Positions 42,852 to 52,060 of a DNA stretch of 64,000 bases are shown here, piece after piece; position 1 is the stretch's first letter; every line of letters begins with the position of its first letter. The DNA lies in assembly GCA_017480495.1 (NCBI GenBank), contig JAFVAQ010000029.1, forward strand, positions 1-64,000. Reading direction: 5' to 3'. Made by a program: the position numbers and the translations under genes. The notes beneath the pieces are model-generated. The model worked only from the letters and a program-made list of their open reading frames with translations. It did not search any database and was not told the DNA's origin. This DNA comes from Eubacterium sp. Its GTDB lineage: Bacteria; Bacillota; Clostridia; Lachnospirales; Lachnospiraceae.

Positions 42852-44453
42852 CTCTATTGCTGCTCTTTCAAGTTCGAGCGCGGATGTAAAGACTTTCATA
42901 TAATCGTTGAAGCCGTTAACCTCTTCAGCATCCGCGGCAACTGTCGTTCCCTCTTCACCCGCGAAGATTTCACCCTTTAGGAAGTCTGATAGGCTAACGC
43001 CATCAGAAGCATTTCCACCTGTCTTCATAAGGTAAAGTGCTAGTACAGCCATACCCCAGGCACCGCCCTCACCAGCGGTTTCCATTACGGTGATTGGTCC
43101 TCCCGTTGCTGCAGACATTATTCTCTGTCCAACTTCCTTTGTTTTGAAGAAGCCACCATGTCCATATAGCTTATCAACCTTTACATCCTCTTCCTTAAGA
43201 AGAATATCCAGTCCAACCTTAAGAGTACTAACAGCCGAATATAGATGCAGTCTCATGAAATTTGCAAAGGAAAAATCCGCATTTACTTTTCTCGCAAAAA
43301 CAGGTCTACCCTCATCAAAGCCTGTAACTGGTTCTCCCGAGAAATAGTTAAATCCAACGAGACCACCGCAATCTGGAGCGCCGTCCAGAGCCGCCTTAAA
43401 CAGAGTTGTATAGAGCTTATCTGTATCCACTTCTATTCCCATCATCTGGCTATATTCCTTAAAGATATTCGCCCATGCATTTATGTCTGAAGTACAATTG
43501 TTACAATGCACCATTGCTACATCATCTCCCACTGGAGTGGTGACAACATCTATTTCCTCATGGACCTTATTTAAGGCGTGTTCCATAACAACCATGGCAA
43601 AAATAGAAGTTCCTGCAGATACATTTCCGGTTCTAACCGCTACACTATTAGTTGCAACCATCCCCGTTCCTGCATCCCCTTCTGGAGGGCACATTGGAAT
43701 ACCCGCTTCGAGAGTACCACTTACATCCAGCTTTGCTGCACCTTCCAGAGTAAGTGTTCCAGCCGCTTCTCCTGCAACCTTTACCTTTGGAAGAATATCT
43801 CTTATCTTCCAAGCAATTCCTTTCTTCGAAAGGATTCCATCATATATATCAAGATACTTTTCATTATAGTTTCTAGTTGTACTGTCTATTGGGAACATAC
43901 CCGATGCATCGCCTACCCCCAGCACCTTTTCCCCACTCAGTTGCCAATGTATATATCCTGCAAGCGTAGTAAAAAATGTGATACCTGGGACATGCTCTTC
44001 GCCATTTAAAATAGCCTGATGAAGATGAGCTATACTCCATCTCTGAGGAATATTGAAACCGAATTCACCGGTAAGTTCCTTCGCTGCCTCTTCAGTAATT
44101 GTGTTACGCCAGGTCCTAAATGGAACGAGAAGATTATCACTACTATCAAAGGCCATATATCCGTGCATCATAGCGCTAAATCCTATAGCTCCTGTAGTTT
44201 TTATAGCAGTTCCGTACTGCTTCTTAACATCTTCGGCCAGATCACTATAGGCCTCCTGAAGCCCCTTCCAGATCATATCAAGACTGTAGGTCCACACTCC
44301 ATTCTCGTACTGATTCTCCCAGCCATGACTTCCCTGAGCTATTGGCTTTCCGGCATTATCTACCATAACCGCCTTTATTCTTGTTGAACCAAACTCTATT
44401 CCAATCGCAGTTTTACCTGAATCTATCAATTCTCTTATTTCAGCTACTTCCAT
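42843..44453 (-). CDS. FGGY-family carbohydrate kinase, probable ribulokinase
   Basis: 536 aa from ATG 44451-44453 (GGGAGG 7 bases upstream). The N-terminal ATPase-fold has AIGIEFGSTRIKAVMVD, MMHGYMAFD and RTWRNTITEEAA. The sugar-site region includes PEGDAGTGM, and the C-terminal half contains YGHGGFFKTKEVGQRIMSAA. The gene context (araD next, furanose transporter, pentose-type regulators) suggests phosphorylation of L-ribulose. The FGGY subfamily cannot be assigned from motifs alone, and xylulokinase is the alternative. First gene of the kinase-araD-RR-HK-lipoprotein unit. Confidence 0.82.
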   Translation of the reverse strand: MEVAEIRELIDSGKTAIGIEFGSTRIKAVMVDNAGKPIAQGSHGWENQYENGVWTYSLDMIWKGLQEAYSDLAEDVKKQYGTAIKTTGAIGFSAMMHGYMAFDSSDNLLVPFRTWRNTITEEAAKELTGEFGFNIPQRWSIAHLHQAILNGEEHVPGITFFTTLAGYIHWQLSGEKVLGVGDASGMFPIDSTTRNYNEKYLDIYDGILSKKGIAWKIRDILPKVKVAGEAAGTLTLEGAAKLDVSGTLEAGIPMCPPEGDAGTGMVATNSVAVRTGNVSAGTSIFAMVVMEHALNKVHEEIDVVTTPVGDDVAMVHCNNCTSDINAWANIFKEYSQMMGIEVDTDKLYTTLFKAALDGAPDCGGLVGFNYFSGEPVTGFDEGRPVFARKVNADFSFANFMRLHLYSAVSTLKVGLDILLKEEDVKVDKLYGHGGFFKTKEVGQRIMSAATGGPITVMETAGEGGAWGMAVLALYLMKTGGNASDGVSLSDFLKGEIFAGEEGTTVAADAEEVNGFNDYMKVFTSALELERAAIEAV

Positions 44454-44534
44454 GTCAGAACCTCCCATTATTATAGATAGTACATATTTTACCATCTGTC
44501 TTTTTTCAATAAAACAAAATATCTTCTTTAAATT

Positions 44535-44552
44535 TTTCGTTTTTTTACGAAA
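44535..44552 (-). promoter_or_regulatory. Palindrome upstream of the FGGY operon
   Basis: TTTCGT-TTTTTT-ACGAAA, a 6-bp inverted repeat about 80 bases before the kinase ATG. It may be an operator or a weak hairpin. A TATAAT on the minus strand (about 44472-44477) follows nearer the gene. Confidence 0.35.
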
Positions 44553-44578
44553 GATGAGTATATGGAGACAGATATTAA

Positions 44579-44653
44579 ATGAGTATATAGGGACGGTTCT
44601 TATTTACTCACTTTTTGAAAGTGAGTAAATAAGAACCGTCCCTATATACTCAT
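44579..44653. repeat. 33-bp perfect palindrome (GGGACGGTTCT type)
   Basis: Arms 44579-44611 and 44621-44653 are perfectly complementary around the 9-base loop TTTTTGAAA, and each contains GGGACGGTTCTTATTTACTC or its complement. It could act as a terminator for the EAL gene ending at 44674, but the arms are far longer than needed. The GGGACGGTTCT core resembles dispersed palindromes I associate with Y1-transposase (RAYT-like) elements. Confidence 0.75.
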
Positions 44654-44673
44654 ATACTCATTCATTAATCTTA

Positions 44674-47600
44674 TTAATTTACTTCGTAGAAGCCCTTTGC
44701 CATTCTCTGTTCAAAGTCTTCGACAGGAAGTGGTCTATCAAAGAGGAAGCCCTGAGCATAGAAGCAATTATTTTTTCTAAGAATTTCAAGCTGTCTCTCA
44801 TTTTCTACACCCTCAACTATACAGTCAATACCCATTTCATTAACCATAGCTATAACATTTCTAAACATTATGCTATTAATGCTGGTAGGTGTGTCATCCT
44901 CTGTAGGAAGGAAGCTCTTATCCACTTTCAGCACATTCCATGGGAGTTCACGAATAAGATTCAGTGAAGAATAACCCATACCGAAATCATCCACGGAAGT
45001 GTAGATGCCCACGCTTTGAAGTCCATTAACGACTCTCTTTATATCAGCAAAGCTCACGTCTGTTGTTGTTTCTGTAAGCTCGACCTCTATACAGCTATGT
45101 GGAATATTATGCCTATCTATAATCTTGAGAAGTGCATCCACAAGACTACTGTTATGCATATGCTTACGCGACAGATTGACAGATATACGAATAGCTGTCA
45201 TACCCTGATCCAGCCATCTTCTGATATCTCTACATACATGATCAAACATATAGAAATCAAGCGTACAGATATCATCGGTTTCTTCCAGCATTGGGATGAA
45301 GTCCCCTGGACTGATCATCTTTCCTTCATGGAACCAGCGGCAGAGCGCCTCCGCTCCAATTATCCTACCAGTTTCAGTATGAACCTTTGGCTGATAATAT
45401 ACTTTGAATTCTTCATTCCTAATTGCCTCTGGGAACATTCTCTGAACATTCATAGATTGTTCTCTATTTGCAACTAAGGAATCATCAAAGAATACTACTT
45501 TCTCATTTCCACCAGCTTTGGCATTAAAGAAGGCTATCGTTGTCTTTTCCAGGATAATTCCCGGATCTTGCAGTTTTTCATTCTTAGGCAAACGATACAC
45601 TCCAACTGTACAGCTAATATTAACTGACTTTCCATTTTTAGAATCATATATTACTGGCGTTTCTCTTAGATAGGTAAAAACATTTCCCATCTTCTGGTAT
45701 CCAAAGATAGCCATAAAATTATCTCCGCCCAGACGAACCAGTTTACCGTCCTTGCCAATAATCTCCTTGAGTCCCTCATAGTGGCGTCTAATAACCTTAT
45801 CACCCATAACTCGCCCAAGTTCCTGATTGACAAGAATAAAATGTAATAGATTGTATCTAATAGCTATCATGCCATTTAGACGGTCTCTATTCTGCATTAA
45901 ATAGCTCATATAATTTCTCTGATTTTCATATCCAAAATCATCAAAATAAGCCAGTTCATAAACCATGTCCTTTAGTCTGTTTCTTGTCACATAGCTAAGA
46001 ACCGTTCTCATAGTGAGTCCAACGTACCATTTTTCTTCTTCGGCAAGAGGCGTCTCATCCTTAGACATATAGACTCTCATAACACCAATTGACATCACGC
46101 TCGTAACAACTCTGAAGCTTATTATCTCTTCACCATCCACACCTGTATCATAACAACTAAGCGTTTCTCCAATTCCCTGAGCCTCGTCTTTTGGATTTTT
46201 ATAAAGTCTGGTTACCGCCTTGGAGAGCCTGAACATACTACAGATTTCTACAAGTATATTCTCTATCTCCGGAGTTTTTGCCTCTATACTAGCCTTGAAA
46301 TCTGTCATAAGTGAAACGAGCTTTATAAAAAGCTCATAAAATCTCGTCTTTTGATCATCACTTTGTGTAGTTAAGAATCTATCCGCCTTTGTGGTATCAC
46401 TTTTATCTAGAAGGGCTCTAAGCGACTTCTTGTTGACAATCATCGCCTTCTGAGCACGTTCATAAACATCCTGAACCTTCATATCTCTATCTGGCTTATA
46501 TTCAGAGATTCCGTAGGCTACGGTAGCTTTCGCATTATCTTTGTTAAAGAGCTGCTGAGCCACCAGCTTATCTATATAGCTACCCCTGTCCTCATACTTG
46601 TCCTCCATCAGGATAATACAGAATTCATCTCCGCCAACCCTATATATATCCACATCGGTGAAAACACTTTTTAGCAGATCCGCTGCTTCATTTATATAAT
46701 TATCTCCCGCTTTTATTCCCCGCTTATCATTAATATCGCGGAGCCCATTTATATCACAAACAACTACAGCAAATTTCAAATTTTTTTCTTCATATATTGC
46801 ATTATCTATTCTCATTTCATTTTGAACATAGAAATGCTTATTATAGAGTCCTGTTAGCGGATCACGATTTGATAGATTAACCCCTCCACCAAATTTTTGT
46901 TCAAATTCAAGTTCCTTACGTTTTGCGAAATCAATATTTGCAACAGCAATAATGATATGGTTTGAATCCATCATAGGACGAACTGCAAATAGCGCCATAT
47001 AGAGAGGTTCACCATCAATGATAAGTCTATAGCTAAGAAAAAGCTTGCCGCTCTCTTCGAGATTCTTCATAAGCTTCGTCTTATCCATAGCAACAGACAT
47101 CATATGCAAATCGTCTGGATGAATCTCATTTCTCATTCTATTCTGAGTATCAATGAAGAAATCTTTTCCTTTTCCACCCTCTTCAAGCTTTGTGAGATCC
47201 TTCGAAGAAAAATACTCCGTGTATTCATTTGTTTCAACATCAACACAGTAGATTACCTCGTAACGTTGAGCCAGAGCAATTGCCACTTCATTAAACAGCT
47301 GGCTATCAGGCAATACGCTAGCTTCATTTCTAGCCTGTGTGTCCACATTACGCACAGCAATAACAAGATGCTCTTCATCTGTTCCTTGCTTTATCGCAAA
47401 TAAACTGACATATCTCATCTCGTCATTTACCATTTGTCTATATACTGTGGAATAACTATTTGAAGTTTTAAGGGTATTAAGAAGATTGGTTCGCTCCAAT
47501 TCGAAGAGAAGCATTTCTCTATCTTCAGGATATATATGCTTCTCTATATCAGTTTGGAGATTAAGAAAGAAATCATCTCCTTCTTCACCCATGTTAAGAT

Positions 47601-48138
47601 TGGAGAAATACTCACTGGAATAGTACTCTATATAATGTCCCGTCTGAATATCTATGTAATAGATAACCTCAAACATACTGCCTAGGGACTTTGCAATTTC
47701 AGCATAAATAGTATTCTTCTCATTATCTTTCTGCTGACGACGAACAACATTATCGATATTTTGAACACCGATTACAATATCCCCATTGCTCATCATCATT
47801 GATTTCAGAGAGAAATAGATAGGCTTATTATCAATATTCAGTCTATATCTAAGACCAAAGGAATCACCATTTTCCAGAGCCTTGATTACATTTTCCTTCT
47901 TAAACGTCCTAAGAAAGAGGCTCTGGTCCTCTGGCCATACCATTTTCCTACAGTTGATTACAGTATCTGCATAGAAGTCATCTCCAGAAGAAACAATAAC
48001 CAGCTCTTTTTCCGCTCCTGATGCACTATATTCGACATAGCTGTCATCCTCTGATTTAATAAGATAGATACTCTCATAATCGTTTGCCAGAGCTGACGCC
48101 AAATCTGAAAACGTAGTTTTTACTCCATCATTCCCCAT
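44674..48138 (-). CDS. Cyclic di-GMP signalling protein: PAS-like x3, GGDEF, GAF-like, degenerate GGDEF, EAL
   Basis: 1154 aa, no membrane segment. Three related ~125-residue repeats (about 8-135, 142-268, 280-405) share Y/FE-x-IY-x-x-D, a conserved YRL/YRQ segment and the ending VQNID/VRNVD/VANID; they look like divergent PAS domains. GGDEF-1 (about 425-580) has an intact YRVGGDEFCIIL. Next is a GAF-like stretch, then a second GGDEF with RLGGDNFMAIF (degenerate), then an EAL domain (about 900-1150) with EALCRW, ISVNLS, EVELTET, VDDFGMGYSS, LKVDKSF and EGVENE. The phosphodiesterase residues look complete, so the protein may both make and break c-di-GMP. Confidence 0.9.
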   Translation of the reverse strand: MGNDGVKTTFSDLASALANDYESIYLIKSEDDSYVEYSASGAEKELVIVSSGDDFYADTVINCRKMVWPEDQSLFLRTFKKENVIKALENGDSFGLRYRLNIDNKPIYFSLKSMMMSNGDIVIGVQNIDNVVRRQQKDNEKNTIYAEIAKSLGSMFEVIYYIDIQTGHYIEYYSSEYFSNLNMGEEGDDFFLNLQTDIEKHIYPEDREMLLFELERTNLLNTLKTSNSYSTVYRQMVNDEMRYVSLFAIKQGTDEEHLVIAVRNVDTQARNEASVLPDSQLFNEVAIALAQRYEVIYCVDVETNEYTEYFSSKDLTKLEEGGKGKDFFIDTQNRMRNEIHPDDLHMMSVAMDKTKLMKNLEESGKLFLSYRLIIDGEPLYMALFAVRPMMDSNHIIIAVANIDFAKRKELEFEQKFGGGVNLSNRDPLTGLYNKHFYVQNEMRIDNAIYEEKNLKFAVVVCDINGLRDINDKRGIKAGDNYINEAADLLKSVFTDVDIYRVGGDEFCIILMEDKYEDRGSYIDKLVAQQLFNKDNAKATVAYGISEYKPDRDMKVQDVYERAQKAMIVNKKSLRALLDKSDTTKADRFLTTQSDDQKTRFYELFIKLVSLMTDFKASIEAKTPEIENILVEICSMFRLSKAVTRLYKNPKDEAQGIGETLSCYDTGVDGEEIISFRVVTSVMSIGVMRVYMSKDETPLAEEEKWYVGLTMRTVLSYVTRNRLKDMVYELAYFDDFGYENQRNYMSYLMQNRDRLNGMIAIRYNLLHFILVNQELGRVMGDKVIRRHYEGLKEIIGKDGKLVRLGGDNFMAIFGYQKMGNVFTYLRETPVIYDSKNGKSVNISCTVGVYRLPKNEKLQDPGIILEKTTIAFFNAKAGGNEKVVFFDDSLVANREQSMNVQRMFPEAIRNEEFKVYYQPKVHTETGRIIGAEALCRWFHEGKMISPGDFIPMLEETDDICTLDFYMFDHVCRDIRRWLDQGMTAIRISVNLSRKHMHNSSLVDALLKIIDRHNIPHSCIEVELTETTTDVSFADIKRVVNGLQSVGIYTSVDDFGMGYSSLNLIRELPWNVLKVDKSFLPTEDDTPTSINSIMFRNVIAMVNEMGIDCIVEGVENERQLEILRKNNCFYAQGFLFDRPLPVEDFEQRMAKGFYEVN

Positions 48139-48183
48139 TTAAGTCCCTCCGTTTATCATTTATGCAAATAATATAAATGCTTA

Positions 48184-48894
48184 TCAGCCTATATTACTAA
48201 CAATCCCGACTGATACATAATTATCTATAATTGCGGCAAGATCTGTTCCCTCAGTAGCTTCCCACTTTCTATGAACAGAGATCATAAAGCTCCTAACCCC
48301 ATCCTCTATGGTCTCTATATCATAATCATCGTGATAGAAATCATCTGTCGAAACAGCGCGGTCTCTCAGAACACCCTTACATTCCTCCAGCTTGCAATCC
48401 GGGAAGTTGATATTCCAGACCTTTCCAGCCCCCAGAGGCTTAGACATACACTCCACCATCAGTTCGTCTATATACCTCTTGACTACCTCTGAATTATCTG
48501 GATTCCCCTGTGAAAATGCTATGGACTGAACCCCATAGAAAATGCCTTCCATAGCTGCCCCAAGGGTACCAGAATATTGTATATCCCATGACATATTGAA
48601 GCCGGAATTAATGCCGGCAAAAACAAAGTCCGGTTTTTCAGGCAATAGCTTTATTATTCCAATCCTTACACAATCCGCAGGGGTACCGCTACATGTATAA
48701 GCCTTTACCCCCTCCATTTGAAAGTCATAATCCTTCACAAGTACCGGTTTATTAAAGGTAAAACAATGAGACATTGCGCTCCTCTGTCCATCTGGAGCAA
48801 CTATCCAAACCTCACCATGTTTTCTTGCCGTATCTGCCAGCAATCTAAGACCTGGCGCATCTATTCCGTCATCATTAGATATAAGTATTTTCAA
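48184..48894 (-). CDS. surE: 5'/3'-nucleotidase SurE
   Basis: Dephosphorylates nucleoside monophosphates. The metal site ILISNDDGIDAPGL is at residues 3-16, with VAPDGQRSAMSHC, GTPADCVRIG and SGFNMSWDIQYSGTLGAAMEG further on; all are SurE signatures. 236 aa is within range. The start codon is TTG (48892-48894), about 9 bases after GAGG, with TATAAT (complement of 48949-48954) in a palindrome TATAATT-TCC-AATTATA upstream. The EAL gene follows after 45 bases. Confidence 0.94.
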   Translation of the reverse strand: MKILISNDDGIDAPGLRLLADTARKHGEVWIVAPDGQRSAMSHCFTFNKPVLVKDYDFQMEGVKAYTCSGTPADCVRIGIIKLLPEKPDFVFAGINSGFNMSWDIQYSGTLGAAMEGIFYGVQSIAFSQGNPDNSEVVKRYIDELMVECMSKPLGAGKVWNINFPDCKLEECKGVLRDRAVSTDDFYHDDYDIETIEDGVRSFMISVHRKWEATEGTDLAAIIDNYVSVGIVSNIG

Positions 48895-49074
48895 TTGTGA
48901 AAACCTCGATTTCTTCGGTAGTCACCTGTCACCACCATATAATTTCCAATTATAATATATCCCTAACAAATTAAGGTTCTATAACATATTCAATATTTTA
49001 ACATTATTTAGGCATAATAGCACTATTTATTCCAATTTGTCGTTTATTAAAAAATTTTGTATATATAGAAGCTA

Positions 49075-51375
49075 TTATTTCTTAGCGAGATACTCTGTAG
49101 CAAACTGGATTTTTGTAACATTAAACCCGTCTTCAAGAGGGTAAATGAAAAATGTATCATCCATTGTCGACAGTGTAACACACTGTCCCTTACCTCTATA
49201 GTCATACTCTGTATGAATCGATATAGTAGACTTCGGTGCAAAATGAAGAGTTTCCATCTTGTCAGTTCTGTAATTATAAAAGGTCAGATCAAAACCATTT
49301 AGATTATGAACCAGTCGTCCTTCTCCACAATCAACAAAATTGAAGGAGTTCGGCAAAGCCTCTATCTTGACTCGTATATCTAAGCCATATTCACCTGCAT
49401 CTATCTCTTCGTTAACACATTCTCTTTCCCAGTCATACCAGTCAGGAATGTAGAGCTCATCCCCCTTGTCACTTAACAGAAATTCTTGCGAACTCTTCTT
49501 ATGTAACGTGCCCAGCTCATCCATCTCAAAACCCACACCACAGAAATCACATTTTATCTCTGCTCCTGTAGTTATCATTTTGAATTCCTTGCCACAGCAT
49601 ATACATTTATAAAGCGGCAGATGAAGTCCCTCAGCTCTGAAGTCATCCGCTATCACCATATTATTGTCACGCTGGTATCTATATTCATCATAGTCCAAAC
49701 TCTCGGTTAGTATCTTATGAATATCCTGAACACTCTGCTGCTTTGTATCCTCCGTACTAAGGACGCAGGTCACATCCGCATGAAGCTTCACCGACTTCCT
49801 TTCCTTCAGATTCCATATAGGAGACATTAGATAGTTTCCCTGCATATTAACCGTCACAACAGGAACCTTAAGGAGTTTAACGAGCTTCGCAACTGATAGT
49901 GGAATCTCAGATGGAGTTCCGACATTTGCATATCTTGCTTCCGGGTAGATAACCATGATACCCTTTCGTTTAATCACCTTTCTGATATTTTTGATAAGCG
50001 CCTGATCATTGATGAACTTTCTGGTTCCGAGACAGCCCACCTGTCTGTATATCCACTCACCAAAATTCTCGAAGCCCTCCAGTTCAGATATATAATTCGC
50101 CCTATAAGGTGCGAGACAGAGTGGAGTCACATAGAAGTCCGTGAAGGACTGGTGCGTACCCAAAACTAAAAATGGCGGCTTAATTCCTTCCATATTGTGT
50201 TTATCTATTTTTAGTTTGTTTTTCGACGTTAGTATCTTACAGATAAGAAGCATCAAAGGAAAGAGGAACAGATTCTGTTTAGGTGGAACCCTGTCCCTAT
50301 CAAATGGTTTCTTATCTGGAACAACATAAGCATCTTTTCTAACATATCGTCTTATAGGCGCGAGCTTACACAGCAGATAATAAAGGATTCCCGTCACAAG
50401 GAACGAGCATCCCGTTGGAGTCAGAACAAAGAGCACTGGTATATGAACCACGCCCTTGATCGGATTGTATATAAGAAGGGAAAGAATAAAGCCCACCGCC
50501 AGGCAAACTATTCCAACTATATTGAAACCCTTCGTATAATCATAGGAATGATGACCCTCCAGTCCGTAAGCACTTCTTAGATCAAGTTTCTGCTTTCTTA
50601 CCAGGAAGAAGTCAACTACCAGAAGCGCTGCCAGCGGCGCATAAACAAGTGCCCCTATGGTCAGGAAGCTTCCAAAATATTCTGTTATCTTGCCCCATAC
50701 ACAGAGTGCTGTTACGTACGCCCCGAGAATCAGAATAAGCACTCTATAGGAAAGCTTCGGAAATGTTGATTTCAGCATTACTCCATAGATATATGAACCT
50801 ACTGCCTGAGTTCCGATATTTGCAAATGCAACGAGCAGAAGCGACGACAGTCCAAGTATTGGAGTCGAAAGTGTCGCCAGCATCATCGTTGGATCGTCGA
50901 TCATTTCTCCTGTGACGTGATGCATAGCAATTGCCATAACCGCACCAACTACCACGAAGAAGGAACCCGCAAGTCCTTGTCCTAAAACCCCGGCATAGAA
51001 GCCGGACTTCTCAGACTTACATAGTCTTGGCACCTCTGCCATTCCACCAACAAGAGTTATTACAAAAGCAAAGTTTGCTTCTATAGAAAGTATATAGTTT
51101 GTAGTCTGACTCACATCCCCCCTAAGCTCAGGCTTATAATTCCAGATAACATCCATCGGCACAGATGTAAAGCCAACAATTACAACCACAACTCCTACCA
51201 AAAGAAGTAGCGGAACAAGTATTCTCGTCGTCCACGTTATACTTCCTATACCTCTATAGGCGATAAATGTACCAAGCACAACACAGGAGATACTAAGCAC
51301 CAGATGTCCCCCCCGGAAAAAGTGATATACCAAAAAGTCCCAGAAGATTTTCCATTGAGTCCGCAAACAGTTCAC
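49075..51375 (-). CDS. NCS1-type permease (C-terminal part) fused to PlsC-type acyltransferase and zinc ribbon
   Basis: 766-codon frame. Residues about 23-345 are permease-like (ten or so membrane segments; NYILSIEANFAFVITLVGGMAEVPRL). From about 365 it becomes a 1-acyl-glycerol-3-phosphate acyltransferase: H408-x4-D413 in GTHQSFTDF, then CLGTRKF and VIYPEARYANVGT. A zinc ribbon follows (CICCGKEF ... CDFCG, about 592-622), then a C-terminal domain with IPDWYDWEREC, the layout of a stand-alone Clostridia acyltransferase. No stop lies between the two parts. The first ~23 codons overlap the preceding reading frame and are probably not used: the permease N-terminus is in the other frame (51293..51736), joined through a G7 tract at 51308-51314. 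Substrates unknown. Confidence 0.85.
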   Translation of the reverse strand: MNCLRTQWKIFWDFLVYHFFRGGHLVLSISCVVLGTFIAYRGIGSITWTTRILVPLLLLVGVVVVIVGFTSVPMDVIWNYKPELRGDVSQTTNYILSIEANFAFVITLVGGMAEVPRLCKSEKSGFYAGVLGQGLAGSFFVVVGAVMAIAMHHVTGEMIDDPTMMLATLSTPILGLSSLLLVAFANIGTQAVGSYIYGVMLKSTFPKLSYRVLILILGAYVTALCVWGKITEYFGSFLTIGALVYAPLAALLVVDFFLVRKQKLDLRSAYGLEGHHSYDYTKGFNIVGIVCLAVGFILSLLIYNPIKGVVHIPVLFVLTPTGCSFLVTGILYYLLCKLAPIRRYVRKDAYVVPDKKPFDRDRVPPKQNLFLFPLMLLICKILTSKNKLKIDKHNMEGIKPPFLVLGTHQSFTDFYVTPLCLAPYRANYISELEGFENFGEWIYRQVGCLGTRKFINDQALIKNIRKVIKRKGIMVIYPEARYANVGTPSEIPLSVAKLVKLLKVPVVTVNMQGNYLMSPIWNLKERKSVKLHADVTCVLSTEDTKQQSVQDIHKILTESLDYDEYRYQRDNNMVIADDFRAEGLHLPLYKCICCGKEFKMITTGAEIKCDFCGVGFEMDELGTLHKKSSQEFLLSDKGDELYIPDWYDWERECVNEEIDAGEYGLDIRVKIEALPNSFNFVDCGEGRLVHNLNGFDLTFYNYRTDKMETLHFAPKSTISIHTEYDYRGKGQCVTLSTMDDTFFIYPLEDGFNVTKIQFATEYLAKK

Positions 51376-51736
51376 AGCATACTGCGTACCAAGGGAAATT
51401 CACGAGAATAATAAGAATAGTTACAACATTTACCCCCTTAAAGCCAAAGACACTCCTAAGCCATATCCAGATATCTATTCCATATCTAACTGATAAAATA
51501 ACCGGAATCTGATATATAAGAAGCATGAAAAGGGCTGCAAAAAATGCCCCTATGATAAGTTGTTTAAAATTCACCAGCGTAGCCAGATAGGAACCCTGAG
51601 TATAACTCCAGGTTGCTATACAATAGCCCGAAAGCACTAGCAGCGCATCTATAAAACCATATTTTCTTTCTTTAGGGAGGACCGGATATGTACCAAAGTA
51701 TACCTCCTGCTCTATTGCCTTTTCTACTTTATTCAT
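51293..51736 (-). CDS. NCS1-type permease, N-terminal part (frame break at G7)
   Basis: Starts at ATG 51734-51736, whose first bases overlap the stop of the 79-aa gene (TAATG). It encodes an NCS1-like N-terminus (VEKAIEQEVYFGTYPVLPKERKYGF) and the first three or so membrane segments. It ends LFPGGTSGA at a stop just past a run of seven G (C on the plus strand, 51308-51314). Dropping one G, or a +1 slip there, continues as FPGGHLVLSISCVV in the downstream frame, giving about 886 aa. Either a sequencing or assembly error, a phase-variable tract, a slippage site, or a genuine pseudogene. Confidence 0.8.
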   Translation of the reverse strand: MNKVEKAIEQEVYFGTYPVLPKERKYGFIDALLVLSGYCIATWSYTQGSYLATLVNFKQLIIGAFFAALFMLLIYQIPVILSVRYGIDIWIWLRSVFGFKGVNVVTILIILVNFPWYAVCCELFADSMENLLGLFGISLFPGGTSGA

Positions 51737-51975
51737 TAAACCCATCCCCCTATAATCACAAGAATAAGGCAGACCACTGCGAAAATGCCTGTCCATATGT
51801 AGTCCTTCTTCGTCATAGTAGGAATACCGGTTCTGATACCTCGATTGTCTATGTCATCCTTTATGACATTTTCTTCGAGATATTCTATTCTTTTTTCCAG
51901 TTCGAGATCCTTTTCTTCTATATTATTTATATCTACTACTTTTTCTTCCATACCTTCTCTACACTTTCCCTTCAC
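51736..51975 (-). CDS. Small membrane protein with coiled coil, coupled to the permease
   Basis: 79 aa from GTG 51973-51975 (AAGGAG 13 bases upstream); an internal ATG at 51951 is an alternative but its site is too close. A charged helical segment (about 9-40, EEKDLELEKRIEYLEENVIKDD) leads to one C-terminal membrane helix (YIWTGIFAVVCLILVIIGGW). Its stop overlaps the permease start, so the two are translated together. It may be an accessory subunit; no family recognised. Confidence 0.65.
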   Translation of the reverse strand: MKGKCREGMEEKVVDINNIEEKDLELEKRIEYLEENVIKDDIDNRGIRTGIPTMTKKDYIWTGIFAVVCLILVIIGGWV

Positions 51976-52060
51976 TTACTAAAAACTTCTCCTTAATTAT
52001 CAAGGTAATACAGTGACTCCATTGTATAAAACTATTCATACTTATTCAATCAAATGGGAG

